Assembly: GCA_018110985.1 (NCBI GenBank)
Contig: JAGAWT010000002.1
Location: 1-64,000, forward strand
DNA: 64,000 bases
Origin: Oscillospiraceae bacterium
GTDB taxonomy: Bacteria > Bacillota > Clostridia > Oscillospirales > Ruminococcaceae
Direction: 5' to 3'
Part shown: positions 44,556 through 53,900 of the stretch, in pieces
Position numbering within the stretch: the stretch's first letter is position 1
Layout: the number at the start of each line of letters is the position of its first letter
Notes under the pieces: model-generated
Database searches by the model: none
The model's input: the letters and a program-made list of their open reading frames with translations, nothing else
Told to the model about the DNA's origin: nothing
Made by a program: the position numbers and the translations under genes

Positions 44556-46556
44556 CTATTTGCCCAGAAGAACATAGACCAGCATAAAGGATGCGGCTGC
44601 CGCCAGCATCGTTACTATCACCTTGAAAGCCGCTGACACCTTCGGGTCTTTTTCCTCTTCGACGATATCCGTCGTTTCCGTCAAAACGGTCTTGTCCGCC
44701 TCTTCGGTCACGGAAGATGCTGTCTCCGTGCCGGAAAGCCCGGTTACGGGCACCGCCGCCTCTGTAACGGCAGAAACGGTCTCCGTGCCGCTTTCGCCGG
44801 GTGTCGGCATCTCGGTACGGGAAAGAGTCGGTTCATCCTCGGTCACAGCAGTCACAGAGGTCTCGGCAGGCTGTGCCTGAACATCCCCTGCCTTCTCCGA
44901 TGAGCTGCTTTCCGTCTCCGATGCAGATGTTACTTCTTCTGCAAATTCCTCCAGCACCAGCAGATAAGCCGATGTGGTGTCGGAAGTGAAAGTGATGAAG
45001 TTCCCTTCCATATCAAAGTCACCCGCATTCAGCTCGTATATGTCTGCATTTTCATGGTCTATAGACCATGCACTCTTTATCTGGAAGAACCTGTCTGTAT
45101 CCAGGGTGATATCAAAGGTCTTGGGCATGACCTTGTTCTGGTTGGTCACTATGAGGGTAAGGGTGCCGCTGCCGTCTTCGGAGCACCACAGTGAATCGTG
45201 ATCCGTGCCCCCCTCTTTTTCAAGGAGAGTATCGCCGAAGCGGGAACCGTAGCCGTCATAGTTCGTAAAGAGATCAAGGGCAGCCACCTGGAAATCACAG
45301 TTCTCATCCGGCTCCAGGCACGCAAGGTATACCTCCTGTTCCGCAAAGATACCCAGAGTATCTATCTCTGCGATGGCACCGCTCATATTGGTGCCGCCGC
45401 CGAAGGAGTATTCGGAAAAGGACAGCTTCGTGTCCGGGTAGCTGAGCCTGATGGAGGACTGGAGGGCAGGGATGAAAGGAGTGAATTCCTTGTTTCTCAG
45501 AGCCGTAACGCTGTTTTCCGTAAAGCCCGCATCCCAGAGGGTGCGTGTCGCCTGCATCCTGGTCTCATCCGTAAGCTCGTCCATGCCGTAAAGCACGGAA
45601 GTACCATTCTGAGTGGCAGCCTCGGTGTAATAATGTATGTCCAGCACATCCAGCAGCCTTATCCCCGCCTTGTCTGAGGCCTTTTTCATCTGTGAAAGGT
45701 AGTAGTCTATGAACCACAGATATTCGTCGCTGCGGGCTATGCGCTCCCAAGCCTTTTCATTGCCCAGGTTTATGCTGCCAGAAATGGAATCCACCGAAGG
45801 CCCGAACACCATGGCGGCAGGATCCACCATTTTCACGCTCTGTGCCAGCTGCGCCGCCTTGTCCGTATATTCCTTGGGAGTTACCGGAGGAAGCCCCGTG
45901 TAGGGGAAGTTCTCCGCCCACTTATCCGGCTCTCTGTCCAGAAAATAGCCGTAGATCCCCCCGTCATCCGCAGTGGAATACTTGTTCACAAGGTACGCAA
46001 GGTATTCGTCTATATAAACTATGCCGTCGCTCCCGTCGGGCTCGGTGTTGTAAACATCCTCCTTGACAAAGGAAATGTCCGACCAGCGGGATGTAAGGTC
46101 TTCCTCACTTACCACACCTATGGAATCCGCCGCAACTCTGCCCATCATTTGGAGAGTGACCAGCTTTACGGGGTTCCCGAACCTGTCTGCATGGGACACA
46201 AGTATATCCGTATACAGGGCAGGTCTTGACCACATACTCGCAGAATATCCCTTTACAAGAGATACATCATTGGTGTTTCCAGCTTCTGCCCCCGAATTGG
46301 AGAAATTATTCTCCCAGTTGTACGCTGAAACGGCTACATCGCTTTGCTTCAGGGCTGTGGCTGTCACATCCCTGAGACCGACAGCATCATTGATACCGTA
46401 GATATAGGGGCTTATGCTTTTGCCTTTTCTGTCCGTATAGACGGTGTATGCGGTCTTTGTGCCCTCTGCGGATGTATCCGCCGAGGCAGTTTCCGACACA
46501 CCTTCGAGCAAGGTCGCTGCCATAAGGCAGGCAACGGCAAGATGTCCCTTTTTCAT
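44556..46556 (-). CDS. Membrane-anchored GH44-like endoglucanase/xyloglucanase
   Basis: The 666-residue protein has a signal peptide (MKKGHLAVACLMAATLL...) cleaved about residue 26. A GH44-like catalytic region follows (ISPYIYGIND near 48, SAYNWENNFSNSGAEAGN near 77). Candidate catalytic residues are the Glu in FLDREPDKW near 210 and the Glu in LSFSEYSFGGG near 385. A beta-rich C-terminal part follows, then a Ser/Thr/Glu-rich linker of about 110 residues and a single C-terminal membrane helix (about 643-663). There is no dockerin or CBM. It probably acts on cellulose or xyloglucan at the cell surface. It lies 41 bases after the Mrp gene. Confidence 0.8.
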   Translation of the reverse strand: MKKGHLAVACLMAATLLEGVSETASADTSAEGTKTAYTVYTDRKGKSISPYIYGINDAVGLRDVTATALKQSDVAVSAYNWENNFSNSGAEAGNTNDVSLVKGYSASMWSRPALYTDILVSHADRFGNPVKLVTLQMMGRVAADSIGVVSEEDLTSRWSDISFVKEDVYNTEPDGSDGIVYIDEYLAYLVNKYSTADDGGIYGYFLDREPDKWAENFPYTGLPPVTPKEYTDKAAQLAQSVKMVDPAAMVFGPSVDSISGSINLGNEKAWERIARSDEYLWFIDYYLSQMKKASDKAGIRLLDVLDIHYYTEAATQNGTSVLYGMDELTDETRMQATRTLWDAGFTENSVTALRNKEFTPFIPALQSSIRLSYPDTKLSFSEYSFGGGTNMSGAIAEIDTLGIFAEQEVYLACLEPDENCDFQVAALDLFTNYDGYGSRFGDTLLEKEGGTDHDSLWCSEDGSGTLTLIVTNQNKVMPKTFDITLDTDRFFQIKSAWSIDHENADIYELNAGDFDMEGNFITFTSDTTSAYLLVLEEFAEEVTSASETESSSSEKAGDVQAQPAETSVTAVTEDEPTLSRTEMPTPGESGTETVSAVTEAAVPVTGLSGTETASSVTEEADKTVLTETTDIVEEEKDPKVSAAFKVIVTMLAAAASFMLVYVLLGK

Positions 46557-46597
46557 TGCAAACTCCGTATCATGACCGTGTCAGAACGACACGGGTA

Positions 46598-47431
46598 TTA
46601 TTCCTTTCCGGGCAGCGCTTCTATGATCTCTGCCGCAGCTCCCAGCCATTCGTCCTCCAGCTTTTCGACCTCTCCCCTGTCGCAGCATTCCGCTATGAGA
46701 GGATCCACCGGGATAGAGCCCAGCACCTGCAGACCGTACTCCTCCGCTGCCTTTTCCACATGGCTCTCACCGTAGAGATATATCTTCTTTCCGCAGTCCG
46801 GACATGAGATATAGCTCATGTTCTCGACTATGCCGAGTATGGGGATGTTCATCATCTGAGCCATTCCCACTGCCTTGCTGACTATCATGGAAACAAGGTC
46901 CTGAGGAGTAGCCACCACTATCACACCGTCAAGGGGCACTGACTGAAAGACCGTAAGCGGCACATCTCCCGTTCCCGGAGGCATATCCACGAACATATAG
47001 TCCACATCGCCCCAAAGGGTCTCCCCCCAGAACTGCTTTACCACTCCGGCTATGACGGGTCCTCTCCAGATAACAGGGCTGTGCTCGTCTTCAAGGAGAA
47101 GGTTCAGGCTCATGAGCTTTATGCCCGTAGCCGTCTCCACAGGTATTATCCCATCTTCGGAGCCTGTGGCTCTCTGAGAGATGCCGAACATCTTGGGTAT
47201 GGAAGGACCTGTGATATCCGCATCCATAACAGCGGTATGGTACTTCTTCCCGAAGCGTGCCGCAAGAAGGCCGGTCACAAGCGATTTGCCCACGCCGCCC
47301 TTTCCGCTCACTATACCGATGACCTTTTTCACGGTGCTCCCCTTTGCAAGAGGGGTAAGAAAGCTCTGCGGCGCCGTTCTTCTGTCACAGCTCTGCCCGC
47401 AGGATGAACATTCGTTGTTGCAGCTGCTCAT
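46598..47431 (-). CDS. Mrp/NBP35-family Fe-S carrier ATPase
   Basis: These P-loop ATPases carry and transfer iron-sulfur clusters. The 277-residue protein has a Cys-rich N-terminus (CNNECSSCGQSCD), a deviant Walker A GKGGVGKS near 45, VMDADITGPSIPKMFG near 70, VDMPPGTGDVPLTVFQS near 150 and a CxxC in MSYISCPDCGKKIYLYG near 210. It ends 41 bases before the GH44-like gene. The functional link to that gene is unclear. Confidence 0.93.
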   Translation of the reverse strand: MSSCNNECSSCGQSCDRRTAPQSFLTPLAKGSTVKKVIGIVSGKGGVGKSLVTGLLAARFGKKYHTAVMDADITGPSIPKMFGISQRATGSEDGIIPVETATGIKLMSLNLLLEDEHSPVIWRGPVIAGVVKQFWGETLWGDVDYMFVDMPPGTGDVPLTVFQSVPLDGVIVVATPQDLVSMIVSKAVGMAQMMNIPILGIVENMSYISCPDCGKKIYLYGESHVEKAAEEYGLQVLGSIPVDPLIAECCDRGEVEKLEDEWLGAAAEIIEALPGKE

Positions 47432-47452
47432 TTTATATCTTCCTTTCAGTGT

Positions 47453-48400
47453 TCATTCTTCACTTTTATTTTCCGCATCCCCTTCGGTCTCCGCCTCATC
47501 GGAGGTGCTCCGCTCCGCATCACGGGTGATGACCACTACCTCCGGTTCCTCATCCTCCTTCTTCCGTGAAAGGAAGTTGTCTATCCTTGACTTGAAGGTG
47601 TTGACCGTGGTGCTTATGGGGAAATCCAGTGAGAAATAGGTATAGGTCCAGCCTCTGTCGGCTATGTCATACCTTGCCTCGCCGTTTTCTATCTTTATGT
47701 AGTTGTTCTCGTTGAAGTACTCCTCACCGTTGATGTAAAGCTGAGGACCCTCCCATTCGCAGGTAAACTCCACAGGATTGGCTTCCTGCCTTACCAGCTT
47801 CTTTATGGTGGTGTCAAGGCGCATGAAGCCCTTGTCTATATCAAGGGTATTGGGCTGTATGTACACATATTTCTTACCCGTTGCCTTGTTCTTTGCATCT
47901 ATCACATAGCAGCGGAAAGCGCCCGACGGCGACACGCTGGTATCCACCAGGGTATTTACCGTAGATACACCGAAAACATTGGTGAACAGGTAGAAAACTA
48001 TGCCGCCCAGAATGTACAGCAGCAAGAAGAAGGTGCCGAAAATGGTCTTGAGGGTCTCGTTCATGTGGCAGTTGAAAAAGCAGAATACCGTAAGCGCCGC
48101 CGCAGGCACCAGCAGGGGCCAGTTTCCCCAGTCAAGCAGCAGCAGGGGGAAAAACAGCAGGCAGTTCACCATGGCGATGACCGCCGTCACGGGAGACCTC
48201 CTCGTGTAAAGGCTGAGGAGCGCCACAAGCACGCAGAAAACCGGTGCCATGACAGCAAACACCTTTTTGTTGGTGTACTCTATGTTGTAGAAGAAAACTA
48301 TATAATCAAAGTAAGCCATCACAACGGCAGATATGATGCCTGCAAAGCTTACGCCAAACTTGAACCATTTGTTGTCGATAACGGTCTTTATCTTTTCCAT
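47453..48400 (-). CDS. Multi-pass membrane protein with extracellular-type C-terminal domain
   Basis: I do not recognise this 315-residue protein. About five hydrophobic helices lie in residues 15-165. A soluble beta-rich region follows (SGAFRCYVIDAKNKATGKKYVYIQ, VEFTCEWEGPQLYINGEEY), and the tail is acidic and charged. The start at 48400 has CGGAG 6 bases upstream. The longer frame to 48487 runs towards the promoter at 48494-48522. It resembles DUF5412-like proteins in layout, but this is not certain. Confidence 0.65.
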   Translation of the reverse strand: MEKIKTVIDNKWFKFGVSFAGIISAVVMAYFDYIVFFYNIEYTNKKVFAVMAPVFCVLVALLSLYTRRSPVTAVIAMVNCLLFFPLLLLDWGNWPLLVPAAALTVFCFFNCHMNETLKTIFGTFFLLLYILGGIVFYLFTNVFGVSTVNTLVDTSVSPSGAFRCYVIDAKNKATGKKYVYIQPNTLDIDKGFMRLDTTIKKLVRQEANPVEFTCEWEGPQLYINGEEYFNENNYIKIENGEARYDIADRGWTYTYFSLDFPISTTVNTFKSRIDNFLSRKKEDEEPEVVVITRDAERSTSDEAETEGDAENKSEE

Positions 48401-48493
48401 ATATAACTCCGGCAGGGCTGTTAAGAGACGTGTGCGGACGACCCTTGACACAAATGCCCTTTTCATCTTTGAAATGACATAAATCATCTTCTA

Positions 48494-48522
48494 TTTTACT
48501 ACATTTCAAAGACAATTTCAAG
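48494..48522 (-). promoter_or_regulatory. Promoter of the multi-pass membrane protein gene
   Basis: Minus-strand TTGAAA (48517-48522) and TAAAAT (48494-48499) with a 17-base spacer. Confidence 0.65.
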
Positions 48523-48630
48523 TAAAAACAGCAAATTGTGGTTTTTGCATAAATTCACCTTAAAATCCCAAGCGAATTCTATGCAACACAACAAAGAACG
48601 GTATATACCGTGGCATATACCGTGTGATCC

Positions 48631-49086
48631 TTATTCGGGGACAAACAATATAACTATCATATAGATAAACGTAGCCGCAGGGAGACCCAGAACGGTCAGG
48701 AACGCCAGCTCCTCAGGGCGCATACTGACTGTCATACCGCAGAGGATAAAGGCTGCAAACACATTGGCGATGACCATTAAAAAGCAGAAGATAAGGGCTG
48801 TGACTATGTAGGCTGCTTTAAAGCCTCCGCTGTTCGTCACAGGGTCGTAGATCAGCTTTCTGAAAAAGAGCTTCCCCGAAAGATGGACACCGCCGCAGTA
48901 GAGGACGATCCCAAGAATATAGAAAAGCGGGTGATATGTATATATATTGCCGCTGAATATAAAGCTTGAATAGCTGTCAACGAACCTCCTGCCCACAAAC
49001 TGCAGCAGGGTGCAGCCAAAGCCCGCAGCACCCGCAAGCAGGAGATACAGCGCCTCAAAGCCGATTATTTTCGCTCCCTGTTTCAT
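48631..49086 (-). CDS. Four-helix membrane protein of unknown function
   Basis: The 151-residue protein has four hydrophobic segments (about 8-30, 52-68, 88-112 and 128-148) with short loops. No family is recognised. The ATG at 49086 lies 38 bases after the -10 of its own promoter and begins MKQGAKIIGF. The frame opening at 49152 would start inside the -35 box. It is divergent in no pair and looks monocistronic. Confidence 0.6.
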   Translation of the reverse strand: MKQGAKIIGFEALYLLLAGAAGFGCTLLQFVGRRFVDSYSSFIFSGNIYTYHPLFYILGIVLYCGGVHLSGKLFFRKLIYDPVTNSGGFKAAYIVTALIFCFLMVIANVFAAFILCGMTVSMRPEELAFLTVLGLPAATFIYMIVILFVPE

Positions 49087-49123
49087 ACATCCACATCCTG
49101 TTGCCTTGATGATCTTTTTACCG

Positions 49124-49152
49124 ATTATACCGCATTGCAAGGATAATTTCAA
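49124..49152 (-). promoter_or_regulatory. Promoter of the four-helix membrane protein gene
   Basis: Minus-strand TTGAAA (49147-49152) and TATAAT (49124-49129) with a 17-base spacer. Confidence 0.75.
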
Positions 49153-49197
49153 GCCTTTTTAAGGTCAAACCATGCCGGGACAAATGATATATGCAAA

Positions 49198-49224
49198 GCA
49201 GGGAAGAGCGCCGCCCTTCCCTGC
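49198..49224 (-). terminator. Terminator after the EF-G paralogue
   Basis: A GCAGGGAAG / CTTCCCTGC stem lies 25 bases after the stop on the minus strand, followed by TTTGC. A T6 run on the plus-strand side means it could work in both directions. Confidence 0.65.
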
Positions 49225-49249
49225 CTGATATCTTTTTTCCGTCAGCTCA

Positions 49250-51325
49250 TCAGTCGCTGCCCACAGAGAGGATGACCTCGCTCACAAGGTTTGCGGGGAG
49301 CTGTTCATAACGCACAAACTCAAAGTCAAAGCTGCCCATGCCACGGGTTATCTGCCTCAGCTGTGTGGCAAAGGTCTGCATCTCCTTTTCGGGTACTTCC
49401 GCCTCTATAACGGTCATGCCCTCCTCGGATGCGGGGTTCATGCCCAGCACTCTGCCTCTGCGCTTGTTGAGATCTCCCATTACATCACCCGTGTTCTCGT
49501 TGGGAACGGTGACCTTCAGTGAACCGATAGGCTCAAGTATAGTGGGATCGGCCTTCTTCATGCCTTCCTTGAAGGCGATGGATGCAGCGGTCTTGAACGC
49601 CATTTCCGAGCTGTCAACAGGGTGATAGGAGCCGTCTACCAGTATCGCCTTCACGCCTGTAACGGGGCAGCCTGCCAGAACGCCCTTTGCCATGGACTCC
49701 TGCAAGCCCTTTTCAACTGCGGGGAAGAAGTTTCTGGGAACGGCGCCTCCGAATACCCTCTCCTCAAATACAAGGCTGTCGGAAACACAGGGCTCGAACT
49801 CTATCCAAACGTCGCCGTACTGACCGTGACCGCCGGACTGCTTCTTGTGCTTGCCCTGTACCTTCACCTTGCTGCGGATAGTCTCTCTGTATGCCACCTT
49901 CTTGGGAGCCAGTTCTATATCGGAGCCGAACTTTGACTTCAGCTTTGAAGCAGCTACTTCAAGGTGCTGCTCACCCAGACCGCTGAGGACGAATTCTCCT
50001 GTCTCCGCATTCTGAACGAAGGAGATGGAGGGATCCTCTTCCATTATCCTTGCAAAGCCGGAGGACACCTTTGTTTCGTCTCCCTGTGCCTTTGTGCGCA
50101 CTGCCATATGGTAGCAGGGCTTGGGGAAGCTGATCTTCTCATACTCGAAAACATCGCCGGAGCAGAGAGTGTCATTGGTCTGAGCGGAGATCTTCACTGC
50201 AACGCAGATATCGCCCGCTCTTGCCTCGGTCATCTCCACCTGTCTCTTGCCCACGAGAGTGCAGATCTTTCCTATCTTTTCGGTCTCGCCCGTGCGTGCA
50301 TTGGTAAATTCGGTGTTGGGTCTGAGGATACCGGAATTTACTCTGATAAAGCTCATCTTGCCCACGAAGGGGTCGGCTATGGTCTTGAACACCACGGCGG
50401 AGGCAGGAGCATTCTCATCGCAGGGCACCTCTATGATATCGTCGCCCTTATAGGCGGTGGCAGGCTTGGCATCCGCAGGTGAGGGGAAGAGGAGTTCTAT
50501 CTCCTTGAGGAGAAGATCCACGCCGCCCAGCGTAACGTCGGAGGTGCAGACAACGGGGGTTATCATACCGTTGTTCATACCGTCATGGAGAGCCTTTACA
50601 AGCTCCTTGTGGGTAAAGGGCTCGCCCTCGAAGAATTTCTCCATAAGAGCCTCGTCCGTTTCTGCAACAGCCTCGGTAAATGCGGCTGTAAGACCGTCCA
50701 GTCTGTACTCCAGCTTCTCCGATATGTCGGATGTGGGCATCTCACACTCTGTGGGAGTCCCGCCCGCATCGTACTTATAGCACTTTTCCTCTATCAGGTT
50801 GATGTAGGACACCACCTGACCGTTCTGCAAAACAGGAACTATAACGGGACACACCGTAGGACCGAAGACTGTCTTGAGCTCCGTAAGCACATTGTAGAAG
50901 CGTGCTTCGGGGTCGTCTACCTTGGTCACCACGAAAATGGCAGCCTTGCCCAGTTCCTTTGCAGCCTTGTAAGCCTTCTTGGTACCCACCTTAACTCCGG
51001 ATTTTCCGGAAACCGTGATGATGACCGTATCTGCTGCGTAAACAGCTTCCTTCATGTCCGCCTCGAAATCAAAAAGACCGGGAGCGTCAAGAATATTCAT
51101 CTTCAGGCCGTTCTGTTCAACTGCCGCAAGAGCTGCGCTCAGTGAAGCCTTGCGCTTGATCTCTTCGGGATCGTAGTCACAAACGGTATTACCGTCTGCG
51201 GTCTTGCCTATCCTGTCGGATGCTCCTGTTTTATAGATAAGAGCCTCTGCGAGGGTGGTCTTGCCCGAGCCGCTGTGACCGGCGATGGCGATGTTGCGGA
51301 TATCGGCCGCACTGTACTGTTTCAT
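49250..51325 (-). CDS. Elongation factor G paralogue (EF-G2-like)
   Basis: The 691-residue protein has all EF-G domains: G domain at the N-terminus, domain II near 305, and domains III-V from about 400 (GQYGDVWIEFEP near 500, GRVLGMNPASEEGM near 625). The G domain is unusual. The P-loop is AGHSGSGKTTL, switch II reads DAPGLFDF instead of DTPGHVDF so the catalytic His is Leu, and NKMD is replaced by TKVD. This matches EF-G2-like proteins of Firmicutes rather than the translocase encoded with rpsL/rpsG. Its role in translation is not settled. It has its own promoter at 51396-51424. Confidence 0.9.
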   Translation of the reverse strand: MKQYSAADIRNIAIAGHSGSGKTTLAEALIYKTGASDRIGKTADGNTVCDYDPEEIKRKASLSAALAAVEQNGLKMNILDAPGLFDFEADMKEAVYAADTVIITVSGKSGVKVGTKKAYKAAKELGKAAIFVVTKVDDPEARFYNVLTELKTVFGPTVCPVIVPVLQNGQVVSYINLIEEKCYKYDAGGTPTECEMPTSDISEKLEYRLDGLTAAFTEAVAETDEALMEKFFEGEPFTHKELVKALHDGMNNGMITPVVCTSDVTLGGVDLLLKEIELLFPSPADAKPATAYKGDDIIEVPCDENAPASAVVFKTIADPFVGKMSFIRVNSGILRPNTEFTNARTGETEKIGKICTLVGKRQVEMTEARAGDICVAVKISAQTNDTLCSGDVFEYEKISFPKPCYHMAVRTKAQGDETKVSSGFARIMEEDPSISFVQNAETGEFVLSGLGEQHLEVAASKLKSKFGSDIELAPKKVAYRETIRSKVKVQGKHKKQSGGHGQYGDVWIEFEPCVSDSLVFEERVFGGAVPRNFFPAVEKGLQESMAKGVLAGCPVTGVKAILVDGSYHPVDSSEMAFKTAASIAFKEGMKKADPTILEPIGSLKVTVPNENTGDVMGDLNKRRGRVLGMNPASEEGMTVIEAEVPEKEMQTFATQLRQITRGMGSFDFEFVRYEQLPANLVSEVILSVGSD

Positions 51326-51395
51326 AATCTGTTCGCTCCTTTATAACTGACCCTTTTTACAGGGATAAGATCAAGCCATTTAGACTTACCATATA

Positions 51396-51424
51396 ATTAT
51401 ATATTATCTGTGAACTGATTTCAA
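51396..51424 (-). promoter_or_regulatory. EF-G paralogue promoter
   Basis: Minus-strand TTGAAA (51419-51424) and TATAAT (51396-51401) with a 17-base spacer. Confidence 0.7.
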
Positions 51425-51578
51425 TAGGAATTTAAAAAATGTACAGAAAAGTACACAAAACATATTCTCTCTTGGTAATTTTGCACAAAGAAATACAGAC
51501 AAAAAGAGCGCATTTTCCATCGGCGCACCGGATTTCTATTTTTCGGATGAAGAGTGTCAGTTAAAAGGGGCAGACAAT

Positions 51579-51698
51579 ATGAGCATTTTCATTGGATCAC
51601 ATAATTCCCCGGATATGTTTTCGGTCATACTGAATTTCATTGTCACAAAAAAAGGATATGTCTCTCTGCCCCCGTGCATTATCATTACAGGGGTGTAA
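51579..51698 (+). CDS. 39-codon small ORF upstream of the pseudokinase/NHLM locus
   Basis: AAAAGGGG lies about 8 bases before an ATG at 51579. The frame is 39 codons and ends with TAA. The peptide has a hydrophobic middle (MFSVILNFIV), a Lys pair, and ends PPCIIITGV with one Cys. It lies on the same strand as the export locus. It lacks the long acidic leader and the GG cleavage site expected of a NHLM precursor, so it is not a convincing substrate. The rest of 51326-51893 holds only the two promoters. Confidence 0.3.
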   Translation: MSIFIGSHNSPDMFSVILNFIVTKKGYVSLPPCIIITGV

Positions 51699-51785
51699 TT
51701 GATTACAAAACGGTGTCAAAGCCAGGATAAAAATAAAAAAATGATTAAATTTACCTCTTTATTCTTTACAATTTAAGTAATACCA

Positions 51786-51814
51786 TTGACCCAAAGGCAA
51801 ATCCATGTTAGAAT
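51786..51814 (+). promoter_or_regulatory. Promoter of the pseudokinase gene
   Basis: TTGACC (51786-51791) and TAGAAT (51809-51814) with a 17-base spacer lie 80 bases upstream of the ATG. A second TATAAT-like box lies near 51825. Confidence 0.65.
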
Positions 51815-51893
51815 TATATGTTGATTATAATATGAGGAAGTTGTATGTTGATATATTTCATATCGCATTTTTGCGGAAAAGAGGTGCAGTGGG

Positions 51894-53813
51894 ATGTCCG
51901 AAACAAAACTTGAGCTTTGCATGGGCTGTATGAGACCCGCAGAGGCGGGTACAGAGGTCTGCCCCCGCTGCTCCTTCAGGGCAGGAACGCCAAACGCTGC
52001 GGCATATCTCCCCACAGGAACTGTGATAGGCAGCAGGTACATCGTGGGAAAGATGCTCAGGTTCAACGGCGAGAGCGCCGAATACATAGGCTACGACAGA
52101 AAGAACGAGCAGAGAGTGGTGGTAAGGGAATATATGCCCGACACCCTCTGTTCAAGGAGCAAAAACGGCATATCCATGTCGGTGGACAGGGACTTTGTAG
52201 CTACCTATAAGGCATTTATGTCCGAATTTGTGGAGCTGAACAAGTCCCTTGCCAAAATGCGCAGCCTTACGCATATCAGCACCCCTGTGGATATGTTCGG
52301 CGAGAACAACACGGGCTACGTTATTTTCAGGTATGTGGACGGGCTGAGTATCAGGCAGTATTTTGCGGGATTCAGTGACAAGATGTCCTGGAACGACACC
52401 AAGGAGATCTTCTCTCCCCTCTTTACCACCCTTTCGCTGGTGCATAATGCAGGGATCATCCACAGAGGCATAGCTCCCGACAATATAGTTATAAACGAAA
52501 ACGGAGAGCCCGTTCTCATCGGGTTTTGCATCCCGGATGCACGCACCTCCGGCACAAGGCTCTCTGCGGAGCTGTACCCCGGATACAGTGCGCCGGAGCA
52601 ATATTCCACCAGTTCAAGACAAGGTCCCGAGACTGATGTCTACGGTCTTTGTGCGGTGCTTTACAGAGTGCTCACGGGCATAACCCCTGTCCCCGTGGCA
52701 AAAAGGATGGGAGACGACCTTCTTTTCCCACCCCACGAGATAGACGAGACCATACCCGAACACGTTTCCGATGTTATAATGAAGGGGCTCGACCTTTCCC
52801 AGGACAAGAGGATAAAAAGCGTTACCGAACTGGTGACCGCACTTTTTGAGGAACAGGCAGCTCCCGAACGGCACCGTTCCGAAAGCAGGCACATCTCACA
52901 TGAAACACACCACAAGGGTGCTTCCGAGGTATACGGAGAGAGCAAAAAGGGCTCCGGCAAGGCTTTCGGCATAATACTTGTCATAGCAGCCATAGTCATA
53001 GGCGTGATAATCGGAGTTGCGATGATGGCTCTTGACGACAATTCAACAGGCGGTCTCATGGGGATGCAGACGACCGCTCCCGTGACCGTGGCTCCCGAGA
53101 CCTACACAGTCACCACCGTTCCCGCAGAGGAGACCTCTGTCACCACCATGCCCACCCTTGCGGTGGAGGAGACCTTCGCCGAGGAGGAGACTTCCCGCAG
53201 CACCGTGGATGACGGCACTCCCATTTATGTCATGAACGACCTTACCGGCAAGACCTATGATATGGTAAGGAACACTCCCGCAGTGGAGAACCTGAACATA
53301 ATCCCCGATTATGTGTACACCGATGGCGTTCAGAAGGGTCTTATCTTTGCCCAGTCCATAGAAAAGGGCACAGGCTACCACAAGGGAGACGAATGTATCA
53401 TTTCGATCAGTATGGGTCCCTCCAAGGTGGCAGTCCCGGATTTCACAGGGCTCAGCCGCAAGGACTATTTTGAACTGCTGAATGAGAACGGCATAAAGTA
53501 CGAAGAGGAATATTACCAGACAAACAGCATCTTAAACGGCTATGTGGCATATCTCAGCATGGAGCCGGGAGATATAATCGACCTTGAAAACGGAGAAGTG
53601 CTGACAGTCTATATCGCCTACAACAGCCGCCCCGCAGAGACCGAGGCAGCGACCACCATAGTTACCATCCCTCCCGACGAAACTCTCCCTACCGAACCTT
53701 TGGAGACCGAAGAGCCCGCTCCCACGGAGATATTCGAGGAGCCCGAATGGGATGAGATAACCGAAGAACCGGAACAGACCTTTGAAGAGCTTTTTCCCGA
53801 GCCCGCCGAATGA
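51894..53813 (+). CDS. Zinc-ribbon / pseudokinase / PASTA membrane protein
   Basis: The 639-residue protein starts with a zinc ribbon (CMGCMRPA...CPRCSF, residues 9-27). A Hanks-type kinase fold (about 45-320) follows with its catalytic residues lost: the VAIK lysine is Arg (VVVREYMP), HRD is HRG (IIHRGIAPDNIVI near 190) and DFG is GFC (VLIGFCIPD near 207). APE survives in GYSAPEQY. A basic linker, one membrane helix (about 362-385), a Thr/Val/Glu-rich spacer and two PASTA-like repeats (about 450-585) complete it, with an acidic Pro-rich tail. It probably senses or scaffolds at the envelope. It precedes the NHLM exporter but is separated from it by a terminator. Confidence 0.85.
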   Translation: MSETKLELCMGCMRPAEAGTEVCPRCSFRAGTPNAAAYLPTGTVIGSRYIVGKMLRFNGESAEYIGYDRKNEQRVVVREYMPDTLCSRSKNGISMSVDRDFVATYKAFMSEFVELNKSLAKMRSLTHISTPVDMFGENNTGYVIFRYVDGLSIRQYFAGFSDKMSWNDTKEIFSPLFTTLSLVHNAGIIHRGIAPDNIVINENGEPVLIGFCIPDARTSGTRLSAELYPGYSAPEQYSTSSRQGPETDVYGLCAVLYRVLTGITPVPVAKRMGDDLLFPPHEIDETIPEHVSDVIMKGLDLSQDKRIKSVTELVTALFEEQAAPERHRSESRHISHETHHKGASEVYGESKKGSGKAFGIILVIAAIVIGVIIGVAMMALDDNSTGGLMGMQTTAPVTVAPETYTVTTVPAEETSVTTMPTLAVEETFAEEETSRSTVDDGTPIYVMNDLTGKTYDMVRNTPAVENLNIIPDYVYTDGVQKGLIFAQSIEKGTGYHKGDECIISISMGPSKVAVPDFTGLSRKDYFELLNENGIKYEEEYYQTNSILNGYVAYLSMEPGDIIDLENGEVLTVYIAYNSRPAETEAATTIVTIPPDETLPTEPLETEEPAPTEIFEEPEWDEITEEPEQTFEELFPEPAE

Positions 53814-53819
53814 CTGCAG

Positions 53820-53857
53820 AAGGGGATCCTTACAAATGTGTGGGATCCCCCTTTTTG
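53820..53857 (+). terminator. Terminator between the pseudokinase and exporter genes
   Basis: A perfect GGGGATCC / GGATCCCC stem followed by CTTTTTGG lies 8 bases after the pseudokinase stop. Read-through would feed the exporter genes. No separate promoter is obvious between it and 53901. Confidence 0.8.
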
Positions 53858-53900
53858 GAATTTGAGAGCCGAAAAAGCCTTCCCTGAAAGGGTGATAAAC

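Noticed and set aside
44556..46556. Cellulosomal enzyme with dockerin
   Set aside because: No paired calcium-binding dockerin repeats are present. The C-terminus is a linker plus membrane helix.
51894..53813. Active PrkC-type serine/threonine kinase
   Set aside because: The catalytic Lys, HRD Asp and DFG Asp are all replaced, so a pseudokinase is the better call.
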